64,000 nt of DNA from Panagrolaimus kolymaensis (taxonomy: Eukaryota > Nematoda > Chromadorea > Rhabditida > Panagrolaimidae). How positions within the stretch are numbered: the first letter of the stretch is position 1; each line of letters opens with the position of its first letter. The notes under the pieces were generated by a model, which worked only from the letters and a program-made list of their open reading frames with translations, did no database searches and was not told the DNA's origin. Of the stretch, positions 43,164 through 55,700 are shown one piece after another. The position numbers were made by a program, and so were the translations under genes. The stretch covers positions 2,728,001-2,792,000 of the forward strand of contig JAJQJQ010000004.1 in the NCBI GenBank assembly GCA_028622995.1. Reading direction: 5' to 3'.

Positions 43164-43458
43164 AAGCATTAGGGACCTAATATTAAGGCAAGGATCCATG
43201 GAGCTAATATCAGGGCAAGGATCTGTAGAGATAATAGCTGGGGGAAGGATCCAAGGACCAAAATCAAGTGAAGGATCCGTTAGCTAAAAAAAAGAAGATG
43301 ATAGGATCTAGAGAAAGCATGGGATCGAGATAGGGCACAAGATCCAAATTGTAGAGACCTAATATTAGAAAAAATATCCAGTCAAATAATATTAGGGAAA
43401 GGATCTAATATCTGGGGAAGGATCCAAGGATTCGGTATCATTGGAAGGTTTCAAGGAC
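43164..43458. repeat. Degenerate minisatellite with AAGGATCC cores
   Basis: About eleven imperfect units of roughly 20-35 bp share a core like AAGGATCC followed by AAGGACC or CTAATATTAGGG. Units vary in length and sequence, so the array is old or was never homogeneous. No coding frame is kept across it. Confidence 0.7.
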
Positions 43459-43800
43459 CAAAAAAAGAAAGCGAAGGAAATAACAAATTTGAATAAAATG
43501 GCTTGAGCTTCTGTGCAATAAAATTTGTATAAACATGAATGCAAAGAAAGCAGATAGACTTTGCATTGCAAGGAATGTTAGCGATGACGATGGTCGTTGA
43601 TTTTGAAGCGCTTTAAACATTTAAAGGTCTTATTAGAAAGGATCTTTTACTTTTGGATTGAGGATTTCAAGAAAAAGAAAAAATTCTCATAGCAAGCCTT
43701 TTTTGAAACACGTAGAGTGAATTAGCTTTATTATTGCAAAAAAGTAACAAAGAGATGTTATATTTTAAAAACTATAAGCAATAAAATGAAACATTTGCAG

Positions 43801-43828
43801 GCGGGCCGAAGGCCCGCTTTACACCTAG
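43801..43828 (+). mobile_element. Helitron-like 3' terminus
   Basis: A perfect GC-rich hairpin, GCGGGCC-GAA-GGCCCGC, stands out in AT-rich DNA. It is followed after 7 nt by CTAG and then T. Helitron 3' ends have a 16-20 nt hairpin about 10-12 nt before a CTRR end inserted next to T, which fits. A 5' end is uncertain: ATC near 42957 followed by TTCTACTATTA is a weak candidate and would place the GGATCC array inside a non-autonomous element of about 870 bp. Confidence 0.45.
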
Positions 43829-44143
43829 TTTGTTATTAATTTGCTTTAGAAACCTAACATGTAAGAGTTCCCTTATCTAAAACTATAGTTTTTTCGGTAA
43901 TAAGGAATTAACCGACCGAAAATATTTATATGGATCGGAAAGGAAAAATAAATAAAGTTTCACCATTATGACTTTTTATGGTCACGGCAAAACGCCTACG
44001 AAATTACAAGGTATCAAAGCTGTTATTAATTGAAAAATAAAACAGGTGATGTTAAAATGGCAACAAAAAAAGAGTGCATTATTGACATTTAAATGTAAAA
44101 AAAAACTAACTATTTTCTAATGTTTAACAAAAAGGTGTAAACC

Positions 44144-45278
44144 ATGACAGTGTGCACTGTTGAATTGATTCGTTGGATTATTACTATTTTTTTGTTATTT
44201 TTTCATTGTTCAGTGACTTTCTTTATTTTTTATGCAAAACAAATTCAAAAAAATAAAATGTACAATTCTTCTTTCTTTTTACTATATCTTATGATTTCCA
44301 TAGTCGATATTGGAACAATAATCAATAATTTTCTCACTCAAAAAATTCTTTTAATTGAAGCTTGGAAACCTTGGTTTTTTGAACACCCTCAATGGGATAC
44401 TGTTTTATGGTTGGTTTCTGGATATTGGATTTACTTTCAATCAATTTTGCATGCCTCGATCGCAATTAATCGCGCATGGATAGCTTTCAAATTTTCAATA
44501 AAGAATGGCTTATCTCCACAATTGGGAAGTCGTTGGATATGGTTGTTACCATTATTGCCATTTGCTATTTTGTCTGTTCGGTTTTCTGGTCATTCAACTT
44601 ATTTTTATACCATTGATGGTGAATTAGGATCAATGTATAAAGAAAAGCATATTGCTTTGGTAAGTGAAATTTTAGTAGACCACAAAAAACAAAAAATGCA
44701 AATGGTTTTCTTTTTAAATTCAAACTTTATCCTTTTTTCTGGGTCATTAAAAGAGCTTATCATTATCTAAAAATTTAAAATCAAATTTTTGTTTTAATAT
44801 TTGTTGAATTTCCCTGTTTATTTTTTGTTTTTAGTACCACTCCATCGCGGGACCAAGTCTTGTACTATCCACATCTGCAGTTTCATTCATTCTTGCTATA
44901 GCAACAATTCTTCGCTATCAATATTTATTTAAACAATTCCAAACCATTTCTTATACTATGAAACAAGACATTCTTTTATTTTCTCAAGCTTTTGTTGTTT
45001 TATTTTTCCAACTTGCTTTGGCTTCATATTACATTATAAGACTAATTGCCATATCGAATAATATGCTAGAATTGCAAGCATTCGCTTTAAAGTATTTTGG
45101 ATATATTACTGATATTTCTAGTTTAATCAATCCAATTGCATTATTACTTGTATGTAAATTTATAAGGAAAGGTTATGTAAATTTTATATTACAACGACCT
45201 ATTGAATTGATTCCAGCATTGAATGTTTCGGTTTATAAACGACCTCCAACTATGACAGCTCAAACAACAAAGCTATAG
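44144..45278 (+). CDS. Srg/Srv-superfamily chemoreceptor (7TM)
   Basis: Exons are 44144-44659 and 44835-45278, joined in phase 0, 319 aa. The 175-nt intron has a GTAAGTGA donor and a TTTTTAG acceptor. Seven hydrophobic segments can be seen, starting with LIRWIITIFLLFFHCSVTFFI and including ILHASIAINRAWIAF (the third-helix region with Asn-Arg in the place of a DRY-like motif), WIWLLPLLPFAIL and a final SSLINPIALLLVCKFIR. The NPIALL and KFIRKGY ending resembles nematode Srg-superfamily receptors such as Srv. Such receptors act in sensory neurons, and no ligand can be inferred. The gene is intact, unlike its Srh neighbour. AATAAA follows about 50 nt after the stop. Confidence 0.82.
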
Positions 45279-45946
45279 ATTTTTCATTTTAAAGTAATTT
45301 ATTTTTTTACCCTTTTTAAATATTTTGTAATAAAAATAACTAGCCAAATTGAAGTGATCGTGTACATAGAGGAAGGAGGAGGTCCATTAATAAATTATGG
45401 ATGTTGGTTGAAGGTCATAATTGGTATGCGATTCAAAACCCTGTAGGGAATAATCTTTAAAAATCATATAATAAATATTTGGATAAAAATATCCATATGC
45501 TTTATTGAACGCCGTAACTCAAAACGTGATTCAGCAAATTTTTTAATGTTATTCATTTATTTAAAACCCAAATATCTTGTTGATGAGCTCAATGATTAAA
45601 AAAAAAGTGGAGTTCGAATATTTAGTAAAATAGATAAACTACAAGATTTTTAAAACAGAAAAATTAATTTTGGATTTTTTTGATTTTTGCCAAGGCATTA
45701 ACCTTAAAAAAAAGGTTTCTTTAAGTGAAAAACATTAAACTTTAAATATTCCTAACTTCATTGAATAGGTAGGTAGTTGGGAAGAAAATGGATTGAAAAA
45801 CATGAGTAAAAATACATAATAAATGATTTAGATAATCCACTATTTTATTTTATTTCAAAATTGCCCAAATAAAATGAAAATTTGATTCAAAACTCAACAA
45901 AAAGTTCACTTTCATATCATCCAAAAAAGTTGAAAAGTAATTACCG

Positions 45947-46016
45947 GGTTTTCTGGCGCAGTGGAATTTTTGCAAGACGTTGTAGAATTTTCGCTGGGTT
46001 CGAATCCCGGTGCACA
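45947..46016 (+). mobile_element. tRNA-derived SINE-like head
   Basis: A-box-like TGGCGCAGTGG is at 45954-45964 and a perfect B box GGTTCGAATCC at 45997-46007. The B box sits in a canonical T arm (CTGGG-TTCGAAT-CCCGG). Box spacing is that of an internal Pol III promoter. The acceptor stem does not pair and no clear anticodon arm forms, so it is not a functional tRNA. A simple-repeat tail follows directly, as in SINEs. Confidence 0.5.
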
Positions 46017-46207
46017 ACAACAACAACAACCAAACACAACAACAACCAAACACAACAACAACCAAACACAACAACAACCAAACACAACAACAACCAAACA
46101 CAACAACAACCAAACACAACAACAACCAAACACAACAACAACCAAACACAACAACAACCAAACACAACAACAACCAAACACAACAACAACCAAACACAAC
46201 AACAACA
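46017..46207 (+). repeat. 16-bp tandem array, about 11 copies
   Basis: The unit CCAAACACAACAACAA starts at 46030 and recurs every 16 bp through 46190, followed by a partial unit. It is preceded by a (CAA)n run. The copies are near identical, so the array is young or homogenised. It begins right at the end of the tRNA-like head. Confidence 0.92.
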
Positions 46208-46691
46208 CAAAATTTTTGATTTTTTTGGCTTATTTAAATTTCTAGTTTATCATAAGAATTAATTCTACAAATTCTTTTTAATGTTTTAACATATTTGATG
46301 CATGTTTTCACTACAAAAATAAATACCAAAAACAGTCTGTAGAGTGTTGAAAGATTTTAGAAGTTTTAATTATGAAACAAATATTTTTTGCCCCTTCAGC
46401 AGATCTTATTTTTTCTCGTTTTTATTTATTTTTCTTCAAATAAATTCATGCAAATACAAGATATTTCAGAAATGGCTGCAAAAAAACGAAAAACATTGGT
46501 TTGAAAGTTGCTGGATTATGCATAAATAAAAAATTAACAGAAGTTTAAATAAAAAATGCATTGTTTCTTGATTGACATGTTTAAACTTGTTTACTAACCA
46601 AATATAATACTTATTTATCATGACTTACAAATTTTTTTTATTAGTGAGTAAAGAAAAAGGTGTGAATTGGAACTAAAAGACTTATCGAATT

Positions 46692-47437
46692 GATTGTAGG
46701 CAAAGGAGTACCATTTGCCTTTGAGGCAAATAAGTATTCAAAGGATAAAGGGCATTTCACACCTTTGGGTTTTTGGGAGAATATAAAGGAAAGCTTTGGA
46801 TAAATTAATGGACGCATAGATAAATAGTTTTAGAACATTGATATTTTAATATTTACTGTTAAACGAATTAATGTTCTTTTAAATTTGAATATATTCCTCA
46901 TAAATTAAAAACATGGAAGGATTCATTCGTTTGGTTTATTGATTTTTTGAGTGATAAAGATGGATTTAGAACAATGTGATTTAATTGATTGAGAAATTGA
47001 CAGAAAATCTTATGCTTTATTTATTATGAAAACCAATCAATAACCGAAAATTTGCATAAATGTTTGGTTACTAATTTGGTTCGAATTACTAACTGGTATA
47101 ATTTAATTGCTAAGCCTTTCAGTTCTGTAAAGATTTTTACATAAAAACTATTATAAGGCCTGATTGTTGCTCATATCTTTGTTGGTTAACTAAGGAGTAA
47201 AATAGCAGCTTAGCAATAAAGTTAAACCAAACTGAAATATTCAAATTTAAAAGAACATTAATTCGTTTAACAGTAAATATTAAAATATCAATGTTCTAAA
47301 ACTATTTATCTATGCGTCCATTAATTTATCCAAAGCTTTCCTTTATATTCTCCCAAAAACCCAAAGGTGTGAAATGCCCTCTATCCTTTGAATACTTATT
47401 TGCCTCAAAGGCAAATGGTACTCCTTTACCACCCATC
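46692..47437. mobile_element. Fold-back/MITE-like element with 191-bp inverted arms
   Basis: 46702-46892 and 47237-47427 are inverted copies with one mismatch seen by eye (AAGG/GAGG in the fifth decade). Similarity continues weakly outward to 46692 and 47437. The 8-bp direct repeat ATCGAATT lies at 46684-46691 and 47438-47445, consistent with a target-site duplication of hAT-like size. Each arm tip carries its own small palindrome (ATTTGCCTTTGAGGCAAAT). The 344-bp centre has no ORF, so the element is non-autonomous. It lies about 270 bp upstream of the LRPPRC-like start codon. Confidence 0.85.
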
Positions 47438-47703
47438 ATCGAATTGGTCTTCTAAATAAATAATTAACCTAATTCTTTATTTTTTTTATTTTGCTAAGGC
47501 CTTTTTCAAAAAGAATACGCTTTGGCCAAGCGTTGTCGCAAAAGCTTTTTTTATATTTCTCCCACTTACAGATAGCAGCATTTTAATAAAAGATCTTTGT
47601 CGTTTGGTTTGCAGCTACTATTTTCCCCATCAACAATTTTTATTTTGCCTTCATTCATTTATCCAAAATTTTTATAATTTACTATTTCCTTCAGAAATAT
47701 CAA

Positions 47704-50700
47704 ATGTCTGGGTATCAGCGATGTCTGTCAATAAGACATTTAAATACAAGCAGTGTATTATTGAATGCAACAGGGGCAGCAGTTAAAACCACATTTGGTA
47801 ATGCAGCGACTCACCTTGCTTCTGCCATCCGTCCTCGTAGAAGAATCCTTTCAGAAGATGATAGACGTCGTTCAGCTGGATTAAACCGAAGAACAAACGC
47901 TGTTAATGAAAAATTTCGAGAAGTTCAAAATGAAAGGCGACTTTTAATTGAGCGTCATCGAGAAGCGATTGTTTCGGGCGAACAGAAGGATTTGAATTCG
48001 ATTGTTGAAATGTAAACTTTTTATATATATTCTTTAAAACTTATAAATACTCTGCCTCTTTATAGAATAGAATTCAATCAAAATTGTACTCGTCAGCAGT
48101 TACAAACCATTGGTGAAAAAGTTAAAAAAAATCCATCCATTTTGAAGCAATTAAATGATCGACAATTAAGCGTTTTGATTCAAGCCGGTGGAAAATTAGC
48201 TGAAGGCGTTTCACTTCCTTTTCGGATAAATTATGTTGAAAAGTTATGGAAATCAGCTGAAGAAGTTAAAGCTGATCTTGGAGTACTTTCATACAATGCT
48301 CGAATTCAAGCAAATATTGAAAATAAAGTTGAGCAAAATGCTGTTGAAGTTTTACAAGAATATAGTGAAGCTGAAATTGAAGCAGATGAAAATACTTTTG
48401 CGTTATTAGCTAAAACTTATGCATTAAAGGGCCAAACTGCTGGAATATTGTGAGTTTTCATTATATGCGTTATTGTTATTTAATTGGTTTTTTAGACAAA
48501 TAATTGAAATTTTAAAAGACCAAAATATTCCTGCAACTCAACCACTTTTTGAAAGCCTCGTTTATTCTTTCGCTATAAATAATCAAGATGATCGAGTTAA
48601 AAGTATTATTCAATCATTATCTCACAATCCCGCAATCAATTCTGATTCCCTTTATATTACGGCTGCTATGGCTAAAGCACATTTAAATAAAAATGTTGAT
48701 GAAGTTTTAAAAGTTTTAATTGATCTTCCAATTTCATACAACAAAAAGGAAAACAATTCGAAAATTTTGGAATTGATTCTTGTTTTAATTGAAAATGGCG
48801 CAGTTGATATTGTTACAAAACTTGAATCATATTTATATATGGATTTGAAATATGGAACCCTTCATTATTCAAATTTTATAGAACGCGAAGCTTTAAGACT
48901 TTTTAAAAATGGAAATGAAACAGGCGCGCTTGAACTTTTCCAAGTTTTACATAATGATTCAAAAAAGTAAGTCTTGAAATTATTTTACGATGGATCGTAA
49001 TATAAAATTTTTTAGACGATTGCGATGGAATTTTGCTGAAATTTTAAAAGAAAATCTTTCATCAGCTGAAAAACTTTCATCGCTTGCTGAAACTTTTCGA
49101 AATGGAAAAGTTTTTACTAAGCCTCTTGCACGTGCGGTAGATTTTGCATATTTTGAAAAGCTTCCCATCTTTCCTATATATGAAAAATTCATTGATTCAC
49201 CCGAATTTGAACAATTTAAAGACAGACCCCATTTGCTTTATCCAATGGCTATCAACCTTTGCAACAAAGTAAACTTTTTATTACAAACAAAATATTTAAT
49301 TACTTTCTTTATTAGATTTCAAACTTAAAGCGATCTGATCCCAAGCGTAATCAACTGTTTGCTGAACTTTTTGATTTAAATGATAAAATGCAATCTCAAG
49401 GTGCAGTTTGGCTCAAGATTAAAAAACTCATTCAATCTGAAGGTATGCGTGAAGTTGATTTTTTTTTTGTTAATCATAATTACCCCATTTTTTTGACCTT
49501 AAAACAAAAGCGGATACTACAAGTTTTCGAATATTCCTTTTCTATATTTTTTGAACTATGCTTAATTGATGTTTTTTTAGCAGAGGATGAAGCTTCTCTC
49601 AAAGAACTTATTCAAAAAAATAAGAGTAATTCATTTTTGATTGCATCAGCGATAGCAGAAAATTTGCTTTATCGCAACAAACTCGATAAATTGGATGCTT
49701 TTATGGATGGTTTATTTTCAAAAGAAAGAATTATGATTGCCCGTTTTGTGCCATTATTTATCCAAAGTTTAAGTCGATCTAATATCACCGAACCTGAAAT
49801 TAAGACCATTGCTAAAGTAATCATTGCGGGATTTCCAGGTTAGGCTATTAAGTCACTTTTATATATTAAGTTTGAATTTTAGAAAATCGAAATGGTAGCG
49901 GCCCTCAAGATTTTTGTTATCGATTAATTTATGATATTTTTAAAAATCAAGTTATTACTGATTCCACCCTTACTTCGCTTGTTCAATTTTTAACAACCGA
50001 TCCAAAAGTATCCTTGAGTAAAGAAGAAATTCGATCAATCGACTCTAATCTTCGTGATGGAAATAATACAATTCGAAATAATCTCTTAAAACAACTTATT
50101 GGAAAGTCCAAAACTATGGGTCGTTGGTTGCTTAGTTCGATTGAAGATCTTAATAAAGAAGCAGAATTTTTGGTTACTCAAGAGGTCGTGAAACCCGAAG
50201 TTCAAGCTTCACTTTATAATATTTTACTTCAAAAATTATCCGAAGATAAGACAGCTAAAAATGGACCTCAAATTCTTGAAGTATTAAAAAAATTCAATGA
50301 TATTAAACTGGAGAAACAAAGATTTAATTCTAATTTATTCGTGAATCTTGCTTTAAAGAAATGTTTGGTTGATAAAGAATTTGATGCAGCCAAAGAATTA
50401 TGGGAAATGAAGTAAGTTTTGCTTTTGAATATTTAATTTTTAAACTTATAATTATTTTTCAGGAAAGGAATAAATGATGATGTCAAACTTATGTATTCAC
50501 TTTGCCTCCTTGAAAAGAATGAAATAGATGAAGCAAAAGAAGCCCTTAAAACAATTGAAAATTTCCCTGGTGAACAATATGTTATTCGTTCAGTTAATGA
50601 AATGGGTGTTTCATTTACAACGGTGGAAAAATTTATTGAATTAATATATCAAATATTTTCACCCCTTCCTGTTGTTCGAAAACGTTTTACTAATATGCTT

Positions 50701-51114
50701 AAACGTATGGAACTTCAAAAAGCTATAGCTGAAGGCGATTTAGAAAAAGCATACGAAATTTCTGAATCCACAACTATTCAATTTAAAAAAGCTTTTGGAC
50801 AAAATGATTTAATGGCTGCTTGCATTTCAAAAGGAAATAAGGCCCTTTTATCTAAAGTATTTGAATTGGTTGTTAAATATCATGATCGCAATGCGGCTTC
50901 CATCGATTTGATGGTAGCTTTTCTTGAATGTGGAAATTATCACGCAGCTGAACAAGTCTTTAAAAAAGTTGGAAATCTTCATTTGAATTCACAAAAAATG
51001 GAATTTATTAAATCTCGTCTAACGGAATTAAAGCGCCCTGAAGTAATTGAAAAACTTATGGCACTTTTTAATGAATCTCCAGCAACATCTAAAAATTTTG
51101 AAGCCATTCATTGA
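47704..51114 (+). CDS. mma-1: LRPPRC/MMA-1-like mitochondrial PPR protein, 8 exons
   Basis: Exons are 47704-48011, 48066-48449, 48496-48966, 49016-49268, 49316-49442, 49581-49838, 49883-50411 and 50463-51114, 2982 nt, 993 aa. All junctions keep phase. Residues 1-45 form a basic, Ser/Thr/Ala-rich, acid-free presequence (MSGYQRCLSIRHLNTSSVLL..., then RPRRR), as for mitochondrial import. The rest is helical, with degenerate 35-residue PPR-like repeats, for example NTFALLAKTYALKGQTAGIL, PLFESLVYSFAINNQDDRVKS and DLMVAFLECGNYHAAEQVFKK. Length and layout fit LRPPRC, the mitochondrial mRNA stability factor, whose nematode version is MMA-1. The assignment rests on overall pattern rather than a unique motif, so another large metazoan PPR protein is possible. 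A TTCAG acceptor lies about 10 nt before the ATG, consistent with trans-splicing. AATAAA occurs in the 3' flank near 51222. Confidence 0.75.
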
Positions 51115-52717
51115 TGATTGATTATTTTTTATCTTAGGATTTATTATTATTAATGTTTTTTCTGTTGTTGATGATTCATAGGTCAAAAAATACATACATA
51201 TATGTTGTAGTAGTTGTTAATAATAAACTTTTTATATATAAAAATCTTTTAAACGAACAAACAACAACTACAAGGGATTTCGAAGTTAAGGAAGTAGTAA
51301 AGTGCTAAACCATTTAAAAAAATTGATTATATTTTTTCGTAAATATGTTTATTTATTTTTAAACTTACAATTGTTGACTCTTTTTTTGTCAGAAATTTTT
51401 TAATCACTTGAGCTTTATTAAAATTTTATGTTGTTTTCTCACGTTTTTTTGAACACTTCTTAGCTTTGCAAATTTATTTTTTTTGCATTTGACAGTTTTA
51501 TAAATCTTTTTTAATGAATCTTATGTTTTTTGCTAATTACTTTTATTTGCTTTTAATTTTAATTTTCTTTTTGCAAATTGTTTGTTAGCTCTTTTAATTT
51601 TGGAAAAATCTATAAATTTGTAAAAAGTTTTGCAAAAAGAATTTCTATTTGCTACAGTATAATTCTTAATTTATTTATTTTTTAAATAAAATCAAATTCT
51701 AACTTTGGTTTACTTTTTATGGATTAACTTTCTTTTGTTTACACTTTTTTACATGTTTCGAAACCTTTTGAACTTAAAAAACTGAAATTGGCAAATTCGA
51801 TATTTGTTCATAATTATGACTGACTTTTTGCATTGTTTTTCTTTCTTCTTTTGTTACGTTTGTTGTTTTGCATGTTCACTTTTTATGGATTGCTCCTGAC
51901 AGCTGCTCACCATGAACTAATTTTTTAGCAGCTGCAAATGTCGAAAAAGGAGTAATTCCCGAAAATTGACTTGTAAAAGTTTTTTTTGATAAAGCCATAA
52001 ATTGCAAATAACACTTTTTTTCTGCAACTCTTCAACCTGCTTTTTTTCTTCATAGCTTTTCCAAGTTTTTTTTTTCAATGGCTTTTCGGTTCGGCTTTTT
52101 TCTTTTCAAGTATCTATCAGAGAAATACAAACGACTCACACGAGAATCTTAACATTTTTTCCTTCCCGATTCTTACGTTTTTTTATTTATTTCAAAGTTA
52201 ATAAAAAGTGTTTTTTCTTCCCATTTTTTATTATTGTTAGCTGTCGAGGTCTTCTCAAATAATGGCGATGATCTAAAGAGAGAAGGATAATAAATCGCCT
52301 TTGTTTCTTTGAGCAACGTCGATTAATAAAAACATTTTTTTCATTATCGACTCTTTGAGCTCATCGTGGTTGTTTTTTTCGAAGAGCTTTGACTTTTACT
52401 GAAGATGTCTTTGTCATTTTTTACCCTCGCTTTTTTTTTAAATCAATTGAACTAAAATTTAACCCTTAATTTCTTGGAAATGCTTGCACTTTTTATATTT
52501 AGACAAGCATACGAGACAAGTTAAATATGGCTTGATTAAACAAATTTCGTAAAAAGGGTGATAAATCCTCTTTTAAACTTTACATAAATAAAGAACAGTT
52601 TCTTTCCGTGAAGGGATTTATTGTTATGGTTTAAACGTTTTTTTATCTGGCGGTTTATACTTATGTTTAAATAATTTTTTGATGCAATCTTTTTTATTTT
52701 AATATAAAGATTTTAGA
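51115..52717. other. Intergenic, nothing supported
   Basis: T-rich sequence on the plus strand with the LRPPRC-like 3' UTR at its left end. I see no coding exon or repeat. Confidence 0.6.
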
Positions 52718-55700
52718 ATGAATCGTTTCTCAACAGCCACTCGATTAAATGCGACAAAATCAGAAGATAGTCATTGGATTTATAAGGAAGCATTAATGAA
52801 TGTTCTAAAAGGAGCTAATATTTCTCGGCCACATGAAACTCAAATAGAAGTTTCACCCTTAGAAAATTCAATTTTTCTTCAGCAAACAAATAATAATATT
52901 CAAAGGTTTGTTTACTTAATTTTTTCATTTTCATATTTTTATTTTTTGCCTCGAGGTTTAATAAGTCCGAACATTCTTTATTTTTCCTCGAACGTGCCTT
53001 AAAAAATATTTTCCTTTAAAGGTTTTTGATTCTCTGTTAATTGCAACGGCAAAAAAAGAAGAAGGTTTGTTTGTTTAAAAACAAATAAATTTTTTTTTAA
53101 AAGAGAAGCAAGCATCTATCTTGTTTTTTGCTCCTGAAATATGATGAGCTTCCGTTGAATCTCTTTTTCTTTTTTTGATGCTTGCTGCAAAACTCATGTC
53201 GGACGAAAGGTCGATGCAAGAATAAAAAAAACTTTGTTGCTGGAAACAACGGAATCTAAACAACTTTAAAGTTATTTTTTGCTCGCGCGCTTTAGGAAGT
53301 TTGTTGTTGCAAACACAAAGAAAAACGTGTGAATTTAATTATCGGAGTTTATTGTTTTCTTTTTGAATGTTCGAATTTTGTCTTTGTTGCTCGGTTTTTA
53401 TGAGAAAGAACGCCTACTTTGAGTAAAAAAATTTCTTTATGAAAACTCCAAACATTAACTCATTTTTAAATTATCTATTAATTTGGAAATAAGTTAGTAT
53501 TCTGCGATTTTCTTTTTCATCGCAAGTCCATTAATTTCCCGAGCAAGTTAACAAATTTTGAATTTGTTACCATTTTTATAAAGACCTTTGTCATTTTCTT
53601 GGGACATTGCCGTTGTCTAAAAAATGTTACACTTCGCTGCTTTTGAAAAAGCCACTTCGGGTTAAATAATAAACAAACAAACGCGACACTGAAACCAAGG
53701 AAGCTACATTCATAAATAACTTTAGATATGTGGTGTCAATGTAAGCTAGAAATATTCTCTACTTCCTGTCTCAATATTTTAACCATTTTCAAAGATATCA
53801 TTTTGTCAAAATAAGTGATGATTTCGGAATACAACAAAAGAACTTTTGTTTTTATCAAAATTTTTTGTTTGAATTCTGTTCATAGTTGTTATTCCATGCG
53901 TTACCATTTCATATTTTTACTTTACATTTTGTTTGAAATTTCTATTTTTTTTTCTAATGACGTTTTCATGTTTTGCTTTTGCCTTTTAGAAAAAAAAACT
54001 TTTAAAAATTTAATATTATTTATGGCTGCCATATTTTTTTATTTTTTGTGTTTTGTTAGTGGTAGTGAAAAGTTTAACGTTCATGGATTGTCCCAAATTA
54101 TCATATAATAAGATCATCCATCCATTTTCCAGCTTTAGACATGAGCATTAAAATTTGATTTGCTTTTCATCTCTTTTTTTTTTATTTTCCAACATGATTT
54201 TCCATTCCCTTTTGGTTTGTTTAGTTTATATTTTTTTAACATCATCATTCAAAAAAGAAAAACTTTTGACATTTGAGCTTTTTTCGCCTTTTTTTCTTCC
54301 AAAACGTTTATATTTTTTTTGGTGTTTTAACGTATAAAAAAAAGCTTTCAAGAGGCAACTGCCAGACGATGGCAAGAAAAAAAAGAAGAGAAATAGAAGG
54401 CTTTAAATGGGAGAAAACCCATTTATGAGCATTGACATAGGCTTCTCGCAGTGGTGATAGCAATGTTTGTATTTTTTTGGTGTTTATTTTTTAAGCTTGA
54501 ACCTCGTCGGTGAGGATAAGCTTTGAAACTTTATCAATAAGATACTCATCGATCTATTCCAAAAACTTCCAATCAATCTTTGTTTTTTCCCTTTTGCTTT
54601 CGTTTATTTTTGATTGATTAATGCTTTCAAAGCTCGTGTTTTTTTTCTTTACTTTGCCACAAACTCTTCTTTTAATCTCCGATTTTTTCTTCAACTCTAC
54701 ACAAAATCCATTTTTCCATTCTTTCTTTTTTTGCAAGTTTCTTTTTTGTTTTATTTTTCAACAAAATAATATTTATTGCTTTTTTTACCTCCCTGAGCTT
54801 ATCGTTAAACTTTAAACAGCTGCAACATTTTGTGATTCTAAAACTTAAATAAATCTCAGCCATTTTTTTAAGTGAAAATTCATTATCTCGATCTCATATA
54901 TTTACAACGGAAACAAGCATGCGATCTAAAGAATTTACTGATGCTCCGGGAGAGCTTGATATGCTAGTTGGATTTTTTATTATGAATGCTGCATGCATTG
55001 GTAAGCAAATTTTCAACATTTCCGAACTTTTAAAAAATATGCTTTTTAGTATTCTTTTTAATGTTTGGTATGTGCGTCATTTGCAGTTGTATGCGAAAGA
55101 AACCAAATTTTTTTACTTCCTCAAAATCTGATAAAGAACCAACATCGTCAAAGCGACGATTGCTTTCACCAAAAAGTGTTTCTCCTAAACCTTCTATAAT
55201 TTCCACGCTTCCAGTCACAAATCCCAACATAAAGCCTACCTTTAAAGCCATTGTAACAAAAGCTATAAAATCAGAGGATTTTCGAAAAATGGCAAAACAA
55301 CAAGGAAATAATGATCAACGAAGATGTTCTGCAACGAGTCCATTCTCAAATGAAACAACTCATTTATTAAGGAGGGCTTCGGAAAAAGTTGTTAAAAATG
55401 GTAAGCTTTTTTAGAGATTTTCAACTGATTATTTATTCTAATTTTTTTTCTGGTTTAATCATAAATTCAATTTTTAGTTTGTTTATTAAAGCTTTTAAAG
55501 ACTTTATTTTAAATTCTTTTTATTTTTTTAGAAACCATTATCGATATTGAACCTCCAAATGGCCGATGCCATTCGGTGACACGACAAGTTCAAATCCAAG
55601 TTGAACCAACTGATATGCCATTCGATAAAGAATTGACTCCTGAAGATCTTGCACCTCCACCCACTAGTATCATATGTCCTTCATGTCATCCAACTCCTCC

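Larger units (their letters stand above)
42707..44143. other. Intergenic between two 7TM genes, repeat-bearing
   Basis: There is no supported gene. The interval contains the degenerate GGATCC array (43164-43458) and the Helitron-like terminus (43801-43828), each listed separately. Confidence 0.6.
45279..47703. other. Repeat-rich intergenic interval
   Basis: No supported gene lies here. The interval holds the tRNA-headed SINE-like element with tandem tail (45947-46207) and the fold-back element (46692-47437). The rest is AT-rich and featureless. The apparent ORFs over the tandem array are simple-repeat translations. Confidence 0.7.

Noticed and set aside
45947..46016. Functional tRNA gene
   Set aside because: Boxes and T arm are good, but the acceptor stem does not pair and no anticodon arm forms.
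45850..46262. Overlapping long ORFs rich in CVWLL/VVVFG or NNNQTQQQ repeats
   Set aside because: They are translations of the 16-bp tandem array in different frames, with no splice or start context.
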